In this document: piece by piece, positions 45,830-57,410 of the stretch
Numbering within the stretch: the first letter of the stretch is position 1
How the letters are laid out: every line of letters begins with the position of its first letter
DNA from: Conus ventricosus
Taxonomy: Eukaryota > Mollusca > Gastropoda > Neogastropoda > Conidae
DNA: 64,000 bases
Direction: 5' to 3'
Assembly (NCBI GenBank): GCA_018398815.1
Contig: CM031595.1
Coordinates: 132,660,584 to 132,724,583, forward strand
Made by a program: the position numbers and the translations under genes
The notes under the pieces: generated by a model
Database searches by the model: none
The model's input: only the letters and a program-made list of their open reading frames with translations
What the model was told of the DNA's origin: nothing

Positions 45830-47352
45830 ATGGCTATTAAGAAGAAAAACTACATGGCATTAAGGAAAAAGGGAACAGGCCATTGACAAAGAAGGCAAAA
45901 AAGGCTATTAGAAGAAAAAAGCTACTGGGCCCTTAAGGAAAAGGCAACAGCCATTACAGAGAAAGCAACAGGCTATAAAAAAAAAAACCAACATGGCTAT
46001 TAAGAAAAAAGCACATGCTATTTTAAAAAGAAAAAGCACCATGGCCTTAAGAAGAAAAAACAACATGGCATTGACAAAAAAAAAAATGGTATGAAGAAAA
46101 ATAAAGCAACAGGCTATTAAGAAGAAAAAGCAGCATGGCTTTTTTAAAAAGAAAACAAAGGGCCCTTAAAAAGAAAGGAACAGGCATGACAAAAAAGCAA
46201 CATGGCTATGAAAAAATAAAGAAAATTGGGGCCCTTAAAAAAAAAAGGCAGGCATTTAAAAAAATCCGGCCATTTAAAAAGAAAAAGCAACTGGCCCTTA
46301 AAAAGAAAAAGCAAATGGCCATTAAGAAGAAAAAGCAGCTGGCTATTAAGAAAGAAAAAGCAGCATGGGCCCTTTAAAAAAAAAAAGCAACTGGGCCCTT
46401 TAAAAAGAAAAAGCATATGGGTATTTAAAAAGAAAAAACAACATGGCTTTTTAAAAAGAAAAACACATGGCCATTAAGAAAAAAAGCAACTGGCCATTAA
46501 AAAGAAAAAGCAAAATGGCCATTAAGAAAAAAAAGAACATGGCCTTTAAAGGGGAAAAAACAAAAGGCCCTAAGAAGACAAAGCAGCATGCCATTAGAAG
46601 AAAAAAACGCTGGCTTTTTAAAAAAGAAGAAAAAAACCCGCTTGAAAAGGAAAAAAGCAACCCCGGCTTTTTGAAGGGAAAAAACAAACCGGCTTTTTAA
46701 AAGGAAAAACAACATGGGTATGAAAAAAAAAAAGAACCCGGGTTTTAAGAAAAAAAAAAAAAAGCAACATGGCTTTAAAAAAAAGGTAAATGGCTTTAAG
46801 AAAAAAAATCTAAAGGGGTTCTAAGAAGAAAAAAACTGGGGTTCTAAGAAGAAAAAACAAAATGGCCCTTAAAAAGAAAAAAACCAAAAGGGTTCTAAAA
46901 AGAAAAAGCAAATGGCCATTAAGAAGAAAAAACATGGTTCTAAGAAAAAAAAGCAACCCATTAGAAAAAAAGCAACATGGCTTCCCAAGAAGAAAAACAA
47001 CTGGCCTTTTAAAAAGAAAAAACAACATGATTCTAAGAAAAAAACAAAAGGGCCCTTGAAAAAAAAACCCAACATGGCATTTAAGAAGAAAAAAAACATG
47101 CTATTAAAAAAAAAAAGCAGCAGGCTATTAAGAAAAAAAACACAGATTAAAAAAAAACGCATGGCATTAAGAAGAAAAACAGCTGGGTATTAAAAAGAAA
47201 AACAGCGGCTATTAAAAAAAAAACAGTGGCTATTAAAAAAAAAAAAGAAACATGGTTTTAAAAAAAAAAACGATGGGTATTAAAAAGAAAAGGGGAGCAG
47301 GGTATTAAAAAAAAAACAGCATGGCTATTAAAAAAGAAAAAGCGCATGGCTA
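45830..47352 (+). repeat. AAG-rich satellite, about 25-bp unit, roughly 60 degenerate copies
   Basis: The unit is close to ATGGCTATTAAGAAGAAAAA followed by GCAAC. It is repeated head to tail with length changes of one to several bases, mostly in A runs. The plus strand is strongly A-rich. Because 25 is not a multiple of three, translations cycle through peptides such as MAIKKKKQ and WPLKRKS; the many frames this produces are not genes. The array ends abruptly at 47352 in TTTTTTACTC. Confidence 0.92.
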
Positions 47353-47670
47353 TTTTTTACTCAGCGGATGAAAGAAATAAACACACAGGAATATTAAGGG
47401 GATGGGGGAGTTGGGGCTAAAAAGGGAAAGGGCAGGGCAAAAGATCATTTGCGTGTCGAAGGTGAGTGGATTGTTTTTAAAGTTTTCCCCGGCTCTTTTG
47501 TTTTCTTTACTTTTTTTTTTCTCGACGCAGGCTGATACCCTGCAAACTCCCTTATAGACAGGCAAGGATTAATCCAATCTACCCAACAAAGGGGTGGAGT
47601 TTTGTGTGTGTATGACCGTTTTTTTTTTTTTATCCCGCCATTAAGGCAGCCATACTCCAACTTCGGGGAA
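47353..47670. other. Unassigned stretch
   Basis: T run at 47620-47631; no gene or repeat seen. Confidence 0.35.
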
Positions 47671-47955
47671 GGTGCATGCTATGTGTAACGTGTTATCCAT
47701 ACCAACGGCCAAACTGGCCTTCTCTTCCGAAAGTTGGTGAGGGGATTTTACGTGTGTGCAAGATGTTATGCGTGCGTTCACACACGGAACCTTGGTTTAT
47801 GGTCTCATTCGAAGGACTGTAAGGAAATGGAGTCAGAACCAATGTTAACTCCGAGGGAAAAATCCCCATGTACCGAAACGGCCCGGCGGAGATTCGAACC
47901 CGCAACCTCAAGATTACGAGTCCGGCGCTCTAACCACTAGGCTACTCCGGCCCCA
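47671..47955 (-). mobile_element. tRNA-derived SINE, third copy, 3'-truncated
   Basis: Complement of the head and first body half of the SINE at 3744. The head is the best preserved of the three: box A TAGCCTAGTGGTTAGAGCG, box B GGGTTCGAATC, loop CTCGTAA. The body stops at GTAACACATAGCATGCACC, so the 3' part and tail are missing. It directly follows unassigned sequence without a visible target-site duplication. Confidence 0.88.
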
Positions 47956-48735
47956 TCTTCTGCTGACTTCATCAAAACAGTATCAGGCTTAAATGACGTA
48001 AAAGAATGACGAGGTGATGCATATGTAAACTTGTGGCATAACGATTCAAGAATCCAGTCATCAGAGCTGGTTCTCCTTCATTCTTGAATGGTCAACCAAC
48101 TTCTAAGTTGCTGAAGAAATGTGTTTCCTACACAGATGCCCAAAGAAAACCTAAATTTGTTCTGACCAACAACAACAAAAATGCCCACTGGTATGTTCAT
48201 GTCTTTGGTTCGATTCTTCTGACTACTGAAGCGGAATACAGCCAAACTGTCACACAGCAACCGACCTGTCCGCAATATGTGGAGATCAGTGATGCTTTGA
48301 AACGACACTCATCTCTGTACATATTTTGACAATCGATCACTTCTGTAGTATTGGTTCGTTCTGTCCACCCTTACCGTTCTAACAGCGCTTCCCTTCTTCC
48401 AGCCTCCGCCCCCCCCCCCCCCCACTCCCCCCCCCCCTTCCCCCACCCCACCCCCCTTTCACTTTTCTTTCTACCTCCGTTCTCCCATCTCTTTCCTTTC
48501 CTGTAAAACTTCTGTCTTGTTACCACTGATGAAGACAGCTGCGGTGTCCAGCCTAAATTGAGTGTCCTGATTGTGATCACCTTCTGCTTTCAGTGGTTAT
48601 GTAAGTAGTACGCAACGCACACGAGCAGGAGGTTAGAAACTATTTCAAATCATGCTCGCCAAACTTTCATTGTTCTTCATTTTCTTCCTCCATGCCATTC
48701 TACCCACATCACCACAAACAACCTTTTCTTCTCCC

Positions 48736-48823
<88 letters not shown>

Positions 48824-49639
48824 CACACACACACACCACACACGCACACACACACACACACACAATCTCCCACTCAGACATACCTCTCTTCTCCTCATTC
48901 GCTCACAACCCTACTCCTTTCCTCACCCAATCACCTCTGGCGTCTATCCTCGCCCATGTTTTTCGTCCTTTCTGTATTACTCTTGGTTAAAAGCTCCGAC
49001 ATACAGGGGCTTTGAAGTGACTTTGAACGATTTGCTTGAACGAGCCATGCGTAACGGTTCGTTTAACTTAATGCATCCATTTCGGATTTTTCCCAATGTA
49101 CATTACATTTGTATCAATTCGACAAACAAAGTGACATTTACGATGCATAATTCCTGAACCTAAAGTTTTTTGTTTGGTTGGTTAGTTGGTTGGTTGGTTG
49201 TTGTTGTTTTTGTTGTTGTTGTGTTTTTAGTCATTGAAACCCGTCAAACTGACCGATTTCCTGATTAAATACAGTGTCACTTGGCTGATGCACCATCAAC
49301 GATAAAACTCGCGTGTTCTTAATTAGTGCTGTATTTGGCAAGATTTTTTTTTCCAATTGTGGATCTCTTTTGGTTCCGTATGTGGCTTTATCTATGTCCA
49401 TATCTTTAAATTTTAAATGCAACGTCACATTAGTGACAATCTCTGCATGTAATGTGGCTAAAACATACCTTTTATGAGTTTTAAATCTATGAATGAATCT
49501 GGTCACGGTTTACATGTAAAGGTCAATTTCATGATGTTAAAAAAAATGATGACGAGACCTAAACTGGGGGGGTTAGAAGCCCTGATTGTAGTGAGACATC
49601 TTCACACATGTGATGGCTGGAAAGTTTCAACAGTAGTCT
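47956..49639. other. Non-coding stretch with C-rich, CT/CA and TTGG tracts
   Basis: C-rich 48408-48455; CT 48741-48795 joined to CA 48796-48864; TTGG/GTT units 49172-49225. No gene supported in the rest. Confidence 0.55.
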
Positions 49640-49727
49640 TCGTTCTTGTAAGTTGAGTATTGCTAGCGATCAGAAGCTAAACGTCGGTCTGCTAGCTTAT
49701 AACATTTCTGCAGGCTCTGTCTCGAAA

Positions 49728-50035
49728 TGACCAAAACTAGGAGCCAGGGAGGTCTTCTTTCGTGCCCAGTACGAAATGCAGTTCAAATAAGAAAGACAAA
49801 ACCAAGCAAGTCGCGCTTCGAGAATCTGCAGATCTGAAGCGAACCAGTCAACAGACAAATGCTGGCAATGGAACGGACAGCACCGATAAAATTCTGAATC
49901 TCAACTCCTTCCCTTCCTATGACATGAGTGACGTGAAAGAAAAATCGGTGAGTTGAGAAAAGTCATTGAAACGTTATGCAAAAAAATAGTATCCCTCGAA
50001 GATACGGTACGTGAGCAAAACAATACGATTTATTT
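49728..50035 (+). pseudogene. LINE-B ORF1, coiled-coil protein
   Basis: The start at 49728 (MTKTRSQGGLLSCPVRNAVQ) shifts into the frame open at 49762-49956, which is rich in K, S, T and N. After a further shift, ELRKVIETLCKKIVSLEDTV (about 49950-50010) shows heptad spacing of a coiled coil, as in ORF1 proteins that bind element RNA. No esterase or zinc-knuckle motif is seen. Confidence 0.55.
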
Positions 50036-50086
50036 TTTACCAATTGTCCAGGCGCTTTAGGCAATCAGGAATTAATTGCAGGCCTG

Positions 50087-51950
50087 GGTGATCATGACAT
50101 AGTTCTCTTAGAGAGCAACTTCAACCCTTTCGAAGAAAACCTCCTAAACGTACCATCAGACTCTGGAACCAAGCAGATTTACCAAATTGCGCAGGGATAC
50201 TCATGATTTCAGTCGTCTTTTTTTGAGGTCCCATAGTGTTAAAGATAATGTCGGTGACCTTTGGAAGTGTATAAAAACTAACTTGGAATCTATTATGGAT
50301 GACAACATACCTACTAAAATAACTTCAAGCAAGAACCACCAGCCATGGATTATACAAAAACTAAAGTTTGTTGAGAAGAAACATCGTTTCTTTAAGAAAT
50401 TGAAACTACATCCTAATCAGAAAGATTACTGGTTAGGTAAAAACAGATTAAGAGAAGGTGTCAGAGAGAATGTAGACTTGCTCACTCCAATTATGTTTAA
50501 TTCGATGATTCGGAAGGTGATCATCAAAACAAGAAATTATGGTCTTACATAAGGAGTAAGAGACAGGACAACATTGGGATTCCAGACCTGAGAAACAACC
50601 AGAATAACCTAATACAGGACCCTGAAGGGAAAGCGAACTTATTAAACAAGCAGTTTTGTTCAGTTTTCTCAAATCCCAAACCTTTAATTAAACGTTAGAC
50701 TAAAGGATGATGATAAACTCCCTGAAATGCTAACCATCAAAGTAAACAAAGCAGAAGTATTTAAGTTACTGACCAATATCAATGAAAACAAAGCTACTGG
50801 TCCCGATGGCATCCTGGCAAGCTCTTAAAATTATGTGCCAATGAATTGAGTGAGGTATACCAATTACTTTACCAAGCTTCACTGGACCAGGGAGTAATAC
50901 CTGATGAGTGGCGAGATGCGAGCATTGTTCCCTTATTCAAAAAGGGTGACAAAACAAAAGCAGAGAACTATAGACCTGTATCTCTTACATCCATATCAGC
51001 TAAACTACTTGAACACATAATATATAGTAGAATAATGGACCATCTTGACAAATATGACTTCTTAAATAACGCCCAGCATGGTTTTAGACAGCGAAGGAGT
51101 TGTGAGACTCAACTTATAACAACTCTCAATGATTTTAGTAACTGTCTTAACAACAGACAGCAAATAGATGCAATTTTATTAGATTTTCTAAAGCCTTTGA
51201 TAAGGTTGACCATGAGGGCCTGCTGCTTAAATTAGAACACATTGGCATTGGCGTTTCTTTGCTAAAATGGGCCAGATCATTCCTCGTTGGGAGAACGCAG
51301 AAAGTTTTTGTGGAAGGGATCGTCATCCCATTGTAAACCAGTCTTTCAGGTTACACAGGAACTTCTGGGGCCTTGTTTTCTAATTTATATAAATGACATA
51401 AGTAGAAATCTCTCCCTGGAACTACTATAAGGCTTTTTGCAGATGACAGTTTTAGTATATAGAACAATCAGAAGCAAGAATGATATACGCATTCTACAAG
51501 AAGATCTAAACCTTTACAAGAGTGCGAAAGAACTTGGAAAATGGAATTTCATCCCCAAAAGTGCCAAGTGTTGCGTATATGTAACAAACGCTCACCAATT
51601 AGATCAGATTATTCTATCCATAATACTATTCTTAAAGAAACTAATGCTGCAAAATATTTAGGCGTGATTATAGATAGTCGTCTCAAATGGAAAGAACATT
51701 ACAATTTAGTATGTAAGAAAGCAAATAACATCTTAGCTTTCTTATACAGGAATATCAATGACTGCCCCCAAAAGGTTAAAGACGACTGCTACAAAACACT
51801 GGTTAGACCAGTACTGGAATATGGTTGCTCAGTTTGGGATCCTTACCATCTAAAGGACATTGATAACCTTGAAAAGATTCAGAAGAGAGCAGCACGGTTC
51901 GTAACAGGGAACCACATCAGAGAAAAGGGAATACTAGGATGAACATGAGG
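50087..51950 (+). pseudogene. LINE-B ORF2: endonuclease tail, linker and reverse transcriptase
   Basis: LGDHDIVLLES contains the terminal GDH/SDH endonuclease motif. The linker 50187-50552 has NHQPWIIQKLKFVEKKHRFF. RT blocks follow: NENKATGPDGI (about 50780-50812), NYRPVSLTSISAKLLEHII (50968-51025), QHGFRQRRSCETQL (51075-51115), motif A in split frames (AILLDF, then KAFDKVDHEG, near 51170-51215), LLGP-FLIYINDI (51360-51400), and FADD intact at 51436-51447. The thumb and C-terminal part (KYLGVIIDSRLKWKEHYN, VRPVLEYGCSVWDPY, KIQKRAARFVTG) is open at 51541-51942. About five frameshifts prevent expression of a full protein. Confidence 0.88.
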
Positions 51951-52440
51951 AAATTAGAATGGAAACCCTTAGAAGAGAGAAGAGCTTTTATTAAACTTAA
52001 CACCTTTTTCAAAGGCAGAGCTAAAGTAATTGATATTCCAATGGAAACAACTAGTATTGAATAAAAGTAGCACCAGGAGTGGCGGTCAATGTTATACCAT
52101 ACCTGCATCAAATATTGACAGCCACTTACATTCTTTTTATCCCAGTTCTGTACGGCTGTGGAACTCACTGCCGGTGCCATCAAGATTGCCACAGGTGCAA
52201 TCTCATTCAAAAAACAGGTTGATTCGACAGTTTTGATATCTGCATATTGACGTTTTCTATTTTTACTTCCCCAATATTTTATTGAATATCGAGTGCGACC
52301 CCTTGTTGCCAAGTTTGCTCCAGGGGCCAACAGTCTGAGTCGCACTGTTTTATGTTATTTTATTCTACTTTTTAACATGCGCGCTGGTGACCTACTCGTT
52401 TTTGAGTGAACCAGTATTTTAGGAAGAAGAAGAAGAAGAG
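51951..52440 (+). other. LINE-B C-terminus, 3' UTR and (GAA)n tail
   Basis: Remnants ERRAFIKLNTFFKGRAKVID and SVRLWNSLPVPSRLP mark the end of ORF2. The non-coding part ends in AACCAGTATTTTAGG and (GAA)n. This whole segment is shared with 19795-20240 on the minus strand, which helps define the 3' boundary. Confidence 0.8.
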
Positions 52441-52599
52441 CTCACAACCGTAAAGTACAATTCAGAACCATGTTCTAAATTTGTTCAGACCGATCCAGAA
52501 CAGAAAATAGTAAAGGAGAGCGCGAAATACAACCTTACCTACGCTCGGGTGACGGCACAAAACGCAGTTTCCACCTCAACCAGGAATGAAAAAGAAGAA

Positions 52600-53450
52600 A
52601 AAAAAAACTAAAGCCAAAAGAAAGATTTAGAACACAGAAGACAACTTCTCATGACGTAAAATCCTAATGATAGCGCAATCACGTCACCGATGCTCGAATC
52701 AAACAAACAAAAGACACAACTGGAAAGGAAAGTGAACAAACTAATGAAGATCTCCCAACTGTTCTCGTCCTTCATGATTCAGTTTGAACGGTGTGAAATG
52801 CCCCCGACTTTGTCGATCTTATGGTTTCAAACCCGTTTCCAAAAAATCTTCACTACAAAGGATTACTGCCCACGCTAAGACAAACCTTGTCATGATACAG
52901 AAGTGATGCAATTGTTATTCATTGTGGTCCAATGATATTCAACAAAAAGACGTGCATCCTCTAGCAAACTCTTTGCGGACACCATAAAAACCATCGCTTA
53001 AGAGCATTCACATGCCAGCATTGTGATCAGTAAAGTGGCTCCTGTTTCTAACCCCGAAATAAACATAAACCGCGAAATGTTCAACGCGGTTATAAACTCT
53101 GAACTATTCAAGGTACCAAATGTCCGTCATCAGCCATGAGAATCTCCTTGCCGGCCCAGAATACTGAAAGACGGAGTCCACCCGAACCAGAATGGAGCCA
53201 GTGTACTTGCTGGTAACTTAGGGCGACACGTTCACCAGCTTTTCTGGAAGAAACCCTCTGGCAGCAAGTCCAGGAATCCCAGTCTGCATCGCTCTTCATG
53301 GAGAACACGGTACCTCCCTCCAGTCTTCATCGTCACACAGATATCACGATCTACCCTTTTCTCCTGTACCAGGGCCCTGGCGGATACTTCTATGATGTTC
53401 TAACAAGACTGGTGAATGATCTTCATAAAACTTAACGACACTTCCCGTTA
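52600..53450 (+). pseudogene. LINE ORF1 remnant with SGNH-type esterase motifs
   Basis: SGNH hydrolase-like domains occur in ORF1 of CR1-type and related LINEs. Here a coiled-coil-like piece (KTQLERKVNKLMKISQL, 52712-52765) is followed by HCG-NDI near 52922-52945 (block III, one-base frameshift), then FADTIKTIA, SIVISKVAPVSNPEINI (about 53015-53070), and GVHPNQNGASVLAGNLGRHV (block V, about 53172-53235, catalytic Asp-x-x-His context DGVH). Order and spacing fit an esterase fold. It lies between LINE-B and LINE-C and could be ORF1 of LINE-C, or of an otherwise lost element; the spacer to LINE-C ORF2 is about 320 bp. Several frameshifts are present. Confidence 0.65.
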
Positions 53451-53769
53451 AAAAAAAAGTCAGTAGTTGTGCTATAGTCTAGCGACTGAAATGATAATCT
53501 GATCGTCTTTGTGATATATATTTGCCTGGTTGCCATTTTGATTTTTTTTTTTTCCTAGCCTGCTGCATCGCATAGTTTCCTCAATCTCCTTTTTTTTTTT
53601 GCGTTACACATTACCTTCTTATTCCTCTTCTAGGCCTTGCCTATTGTAAAAGTGTTCACATTTGCGTTACTGTTTACTGATTAGTTCATTGTTTGGGAAT
53701 CGTCTATTTATCTTTCATTTGAATAATCTTCATTTTGCAATTGTGCCTCCCTTGAATGTCCATTGTAAA
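53451..53769. other. T-rich spacer between ORF1-like remnant and LINE-C ORF2
   Basis: No coding frame recognised; T runs at 53549-53559 and 53590-53600. Could be the inter-ORF region of one element. Confidence 0.35.
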
Positions 53770-53774
53770 ATTTT

Positions 53775-54465
53775 GATGGCAAAGAAGACTGACATTAATA
53801 TACTACAATGGAACTGCCGGTCGATTAACAAGAATTTGGTAAATCTTCAACAACATCTTGAAGCCAGCTCTACATGGTCCTTATTCTTCAATCACTAAAT
53901 GTGTCTAAAAACGACTTGCCACGGCTGGATCATTTCTTCTATCCACCTGTGTACAAGAAACTGGTGACAATGAGAAAGTCTCCGCAGCCATTTATATAAA
54001 TGACCAGTTATTTTACCATCCTCTTCAGTCACCTATACCTCCTGGCACATCAGATTTGTATTCTTGTGCAGCTTCTGTTCACTTTGACAGTTCTCTAGTC
54101 TTAAAACATTGTCTCTGTATACTTCCCAAAAGGAGTCATTGATAGCAATCAGACGGCTACATAATATAAACTTTCAAAGTAGTAAATGGTTAATTGCAGG
54201 GGACTTTAATGAACATGTCTCCTTTCTGGGATAGAACTTGCACGAAAGTCAGCTCAAACCGTTTAGTGGAGAACATATCAGACTCTCCACTCGTCCTGTT
54301 AAATGATGGAAGTATCACCAGACTGCCTGACATCCCTAGTCACCGATCATCTGCAATTGACTTGTCTTTAATCTCCCCATCAATGTCCCGAGCTGTACAT
54401 GGCAAATTTATGATAACACTTTAGGGAGTGATCATATTCCCATAGTTATTTCTCTGAGAGGATTT
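53775..54465 (+). pseudogene. AP endonuclease domain of LINE-C
   Basis: The frame starts MAKKTDINILQWNCRSINKN (53777-53836), the first block (ILQWNxRS) of I-type endonucleases. Later come WLIAGDFN (about 54190-54213, GDFN block) and SDHIPIVISLRG (54427-54462), which carries the catalytic Asp and His. Two to four indels separate these blocks. The protein would nick target DNA. Confidence 0.85.
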
Positions 54466-54478
54466 GTAGTGAGCCAAG

Positions 54479-56060
54479 ATGACAGTAAGGATAAAATCCC
54501 AAAGTTTGATTACAAGCGAGCTGACGGGCCAAATTTCATCTGTGCTATCTTCATATGACGTCAATTCTTTTGATAAATCTGACACAGAATCTATGTACAG
54601 TCATTTTACTATCTCAATACTGCACGCAGCCGGTGAGGCAATTCCGATTCTTAGTCAATCAAAATCTCTCAAACACACGGGTAAAGTGTGGTGGACAGAA
54701 TCTTGCAGAAACGCTGTTGATAAAAATAAAAGCACGTTTAAACTGTACGCAAAAGTAAAAAGAGTAAAAGGGAGCATACCAGTTAGAACTGCCAAAAATC
54801 AAAGGAATAAAGTAATTGAAAATGCTAAACGCGAGTACTGGTCATCATTTTGTTTTAATGAAATAAGTGAACACAAAGATACCAATAAAATTTGGAAAAA
54901 GATCCATGAAAAGAAAAACGGAATCCATTTACCTGCATATCCTATCATACTAGGTGCCGAAAAATTTCCTTCGGCATATCAAAAAGCAGAATCATTTGCT
55001 GACATGTTTTCCAAAAACAGCTCCTTTTGTAGTTTATCAACCAAATGCAGAGCTATGAGGGAAAACCAATCTAACGAAGAAATGTACGCTGATCCTGACA
55101 AAATAATGATCATTATCTAAATGCTGATATCACTTTTCAGGAATTACACTCTGCTATTTCTTCAGTGTCTAATAAGAAAACGTCTGTTGGTTTTAGATGC
55201 CATTTCTAATGAAATGTTAAAACATATACCACAAAATTTTGTTTACTTCTAACACGAAATTATTAATAAATGTTGGATTGAAGGGAACATACCTTCCATA
55301 TGGAGAGACTCAATTATTGTTCCCTTTTAAAGAATGGAAAATCAATGACAAACACAAATAGCTATCGACCTCTAGCTCTTACATCTCATGTCTGTAAACT
55401 AATGGAGATAATTGTTCTAAACAGATTGACGTACTATTGGAAAAAACTGGCATTATCCCCGAAAACCAGGCTGGTTTAGAAAGGGCAGGTCTACTATTGA
55501 TCATCTTGTAAAGCTAACTACGCAAAAATTAAACATCAGTTTGCTAGAAGACAAAACGTTCTCGCCACCTTTTTCGATATCAACAAGGCATTTGATCAAG
55601 TTTGGCATGATAGGCTTTTATATAAATTAAAAACTATAGGTCTCTCTGGTCATATTTATAAATTTGTTAAAACATTCCTGACAAACAGAAGTATTCAGAC
55701 AAGAATAGGTCATACTTATTCATCCAAAAGATTACTAGATATGGGTATCCCTCAAGGCTCTGTGATCGCCCCTCTTCTTTTAATATTTAAACTAAGGATT
55801 TACCTAAATCATTTCAAAAAACTTTCACTTAATGTCAATATGCGATGACATCTGCTTATGGTTGAATGCCACATTAAAAAAGAACACATCAAAAAGATCT
55901 GTTAATTACATTGAAAATATATCAAAAGAATTAGACAACATTGCGAACTTCATGTCTGATAATGCTTATGCCTGCACTGAAAAATCCCGTATGATGTTAT
56001 TTGATGCAGGTGGTCTGCTCACAATACTCCTAACTTCAAAGTACATAATTCTGCATTGAG
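54479..56060 (+). pseudogene. Linker and reverse transcriptase of LINE-C
   Basis: The frame 54479-55120 is open for 213 codons (including KVWWTESCRNAVDKNKSTFK and KREYWSSF), which is the usual linker of this superfamily. RT motifs: FRKGRSTIDHLVKLT (about 55475-55520), DINKAFDQVWHDRLLYKL (55577-55630, motif A with catalytic Asp), GIPQGSVIAPLLF (55744-55782, motif B), and CDDICLWLN (about 55841-55867), the YADD site with its Ala replaced or frame-damaged. Stops at 55250-55340 and near 55790 break the protein. Confidence 0.85.
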
Positions 56061-56388
56061 CTACACTTCGGAGATTAAATTCCTGGTGTGCATTATTCAA
56101 ATCTTTCTTGGAATTTCACTTAGAAACATTAATAAATCAAGCGAGAAAATCTCTTAATCTGCTCAAAGTTATAAGCAACAAAGTTGGGCCAGGAAACAAA
56201 AAGTTTAATACATCTTTCTTCTGCTTAGTTAGATCCAAAATTTTCATATGCACAGGAGGTCTTTTTTAGTGCTCCTAAGTACTTATTAAAAAAGCTTCAG
56301 TGTATAGACTCTAAGGCATTCAATTAGCCCTTGGTGTTCCATTTCATGCTCAGCTGTATGGAACAACCATGAAGCTGGTGTCTACCTC

Positions 56389-57410
56389 TTGATAGACCAT
56401 CGTGAACTAGTCTGTGCTAAGTACATTCTTCGCTGCTCAACTATTCAAAAGTGCAACCAAACGGAACTGGATATGAGGTCTGATGTAGACTTTCCTAACG
56501 TGCTAAAAACATTCGAGCCACTAAAAACGATACTCACATATTCTTCTCACTTGTTACAAATTCAGTGTATCAATCATAAAAAGCTTGCTGTGCGTTTTCC
56601 CATAAGTCCCATACCAAACTGGATGCTCATCAAACCAAAATTTGATTAATAACTATACTACTATATCTAAAACTGATAAACATTAATAATTCTAGCTTGC
56701 GAAGCAAAATCTACATATCAATGATTGTTATCGTCACTTCATAAAAGTCTATACTGATGTACTCTGTTAAACAATAATGCTGTTGTGGCTTTGTCATTCC
56801 ATTTTTAAAAATTGTGAGAAGTCCTTTCATCTTGGGCTAATCATGTCTATTTTTACAGCCGAACTTGTTTCAATATTAATGGCCGTACAGCACATAACTG
56901 ATTTATCATTTGACTTTTATAGTATTCTCTTCTGTGTAGATTCTAAGTCAGTTCTTCAAGCTTTAGAATCTACAAATTCAAAAAATCGTGCTGAAATCAT
57001 ATCAGAAATTAAAAAACTTATTCACAACCTTATGTCAAGAGTACAACAGTTAATTTTGTTGGTTCCTTCCCATTGCTTCATATCCGGAAATGATGGGCTG
57101 ACAGAATTGCTCGAGCAGGGCAAAACAATTCTGACAAACGGCTACTATTCATATTCCCTGAGCTTAACATGAAGGATATTCTCTCTTACAAAGAGCCTCT
57201 TTGAAAAAATTTGAGAATACTACAATGAAAAGTGTTCACCCCCGAATACACAAACCCGACTCTTCTATACTTTGTTGTAAGAACTCTCGAGCAAGTAATC
57301 TTTTAAAAAGGGCTTCCTCGGTAAAAACCAGTAAAACTAATAAATACAAACATAGGATCATAACCCAAGACACAATAAACAACTTCTCCTCCTTATTATT
57401 CGGTTAAAAA
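56389..57410 (+). pseudogene. Connection, RNase H and C-terminus of LINE-C
   Basis: RNase H removes the RNA strand during second-strand synthesis. FTAELVSILMAVQHI (56848-56895) carries the catalytic Glu; ILFCVDSKSVLQALES (56923-56970) carries the DSxS block with Asp; VPSHCFISGNDG (57061-57096) is the last conserved block, in which the usual Trp/Val and the final Asp are partly preserved. The first catalytic Asp, normally about 40 residues before the Glu, lies in the broken part near 56750 (VYTD in one frame). The segment 56389-56649 is the connection (HRELVCAKYILRCSTI). Confidence 0.82.

Larger units (their letters stand above)
49640..52440 (+). mobile_element. LINE-B, CR1/Jockey-like, with ORF1, partial endonuclease, RT and (GAA)n tail
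   Basis: ORF1 begins near 49728 and is followed by a coiled-coil stretch to about 50030. The sequence then passes directly to the last part of the endonuclease (LGDHDIVLLESNF, 50087-50125), so most of that domain is missing. RT follows at 50750-51950, then a C-terminal region and 3' UTR to the (GAA)n tail at 52423-52438. There is no RNase H. The same family gave the truncated insertion at 19795-20240. Indels break the frame, but long open parts remain, so this is the youngest-looking LINE here apart from LINE-C. Confidence 0.85.

Noticed and set aside
46135..47193. Lysine-rich frames that look like histone H1 or ribosomal tails
   Set aside because: They are the 25-bp AAG satellite read in successive frames.
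53108..53308. Minus-strand frame with Trp/Cys-rich translation
   Set aside because: It is the shadow of the esterase-type ORF1 on the plus strand.
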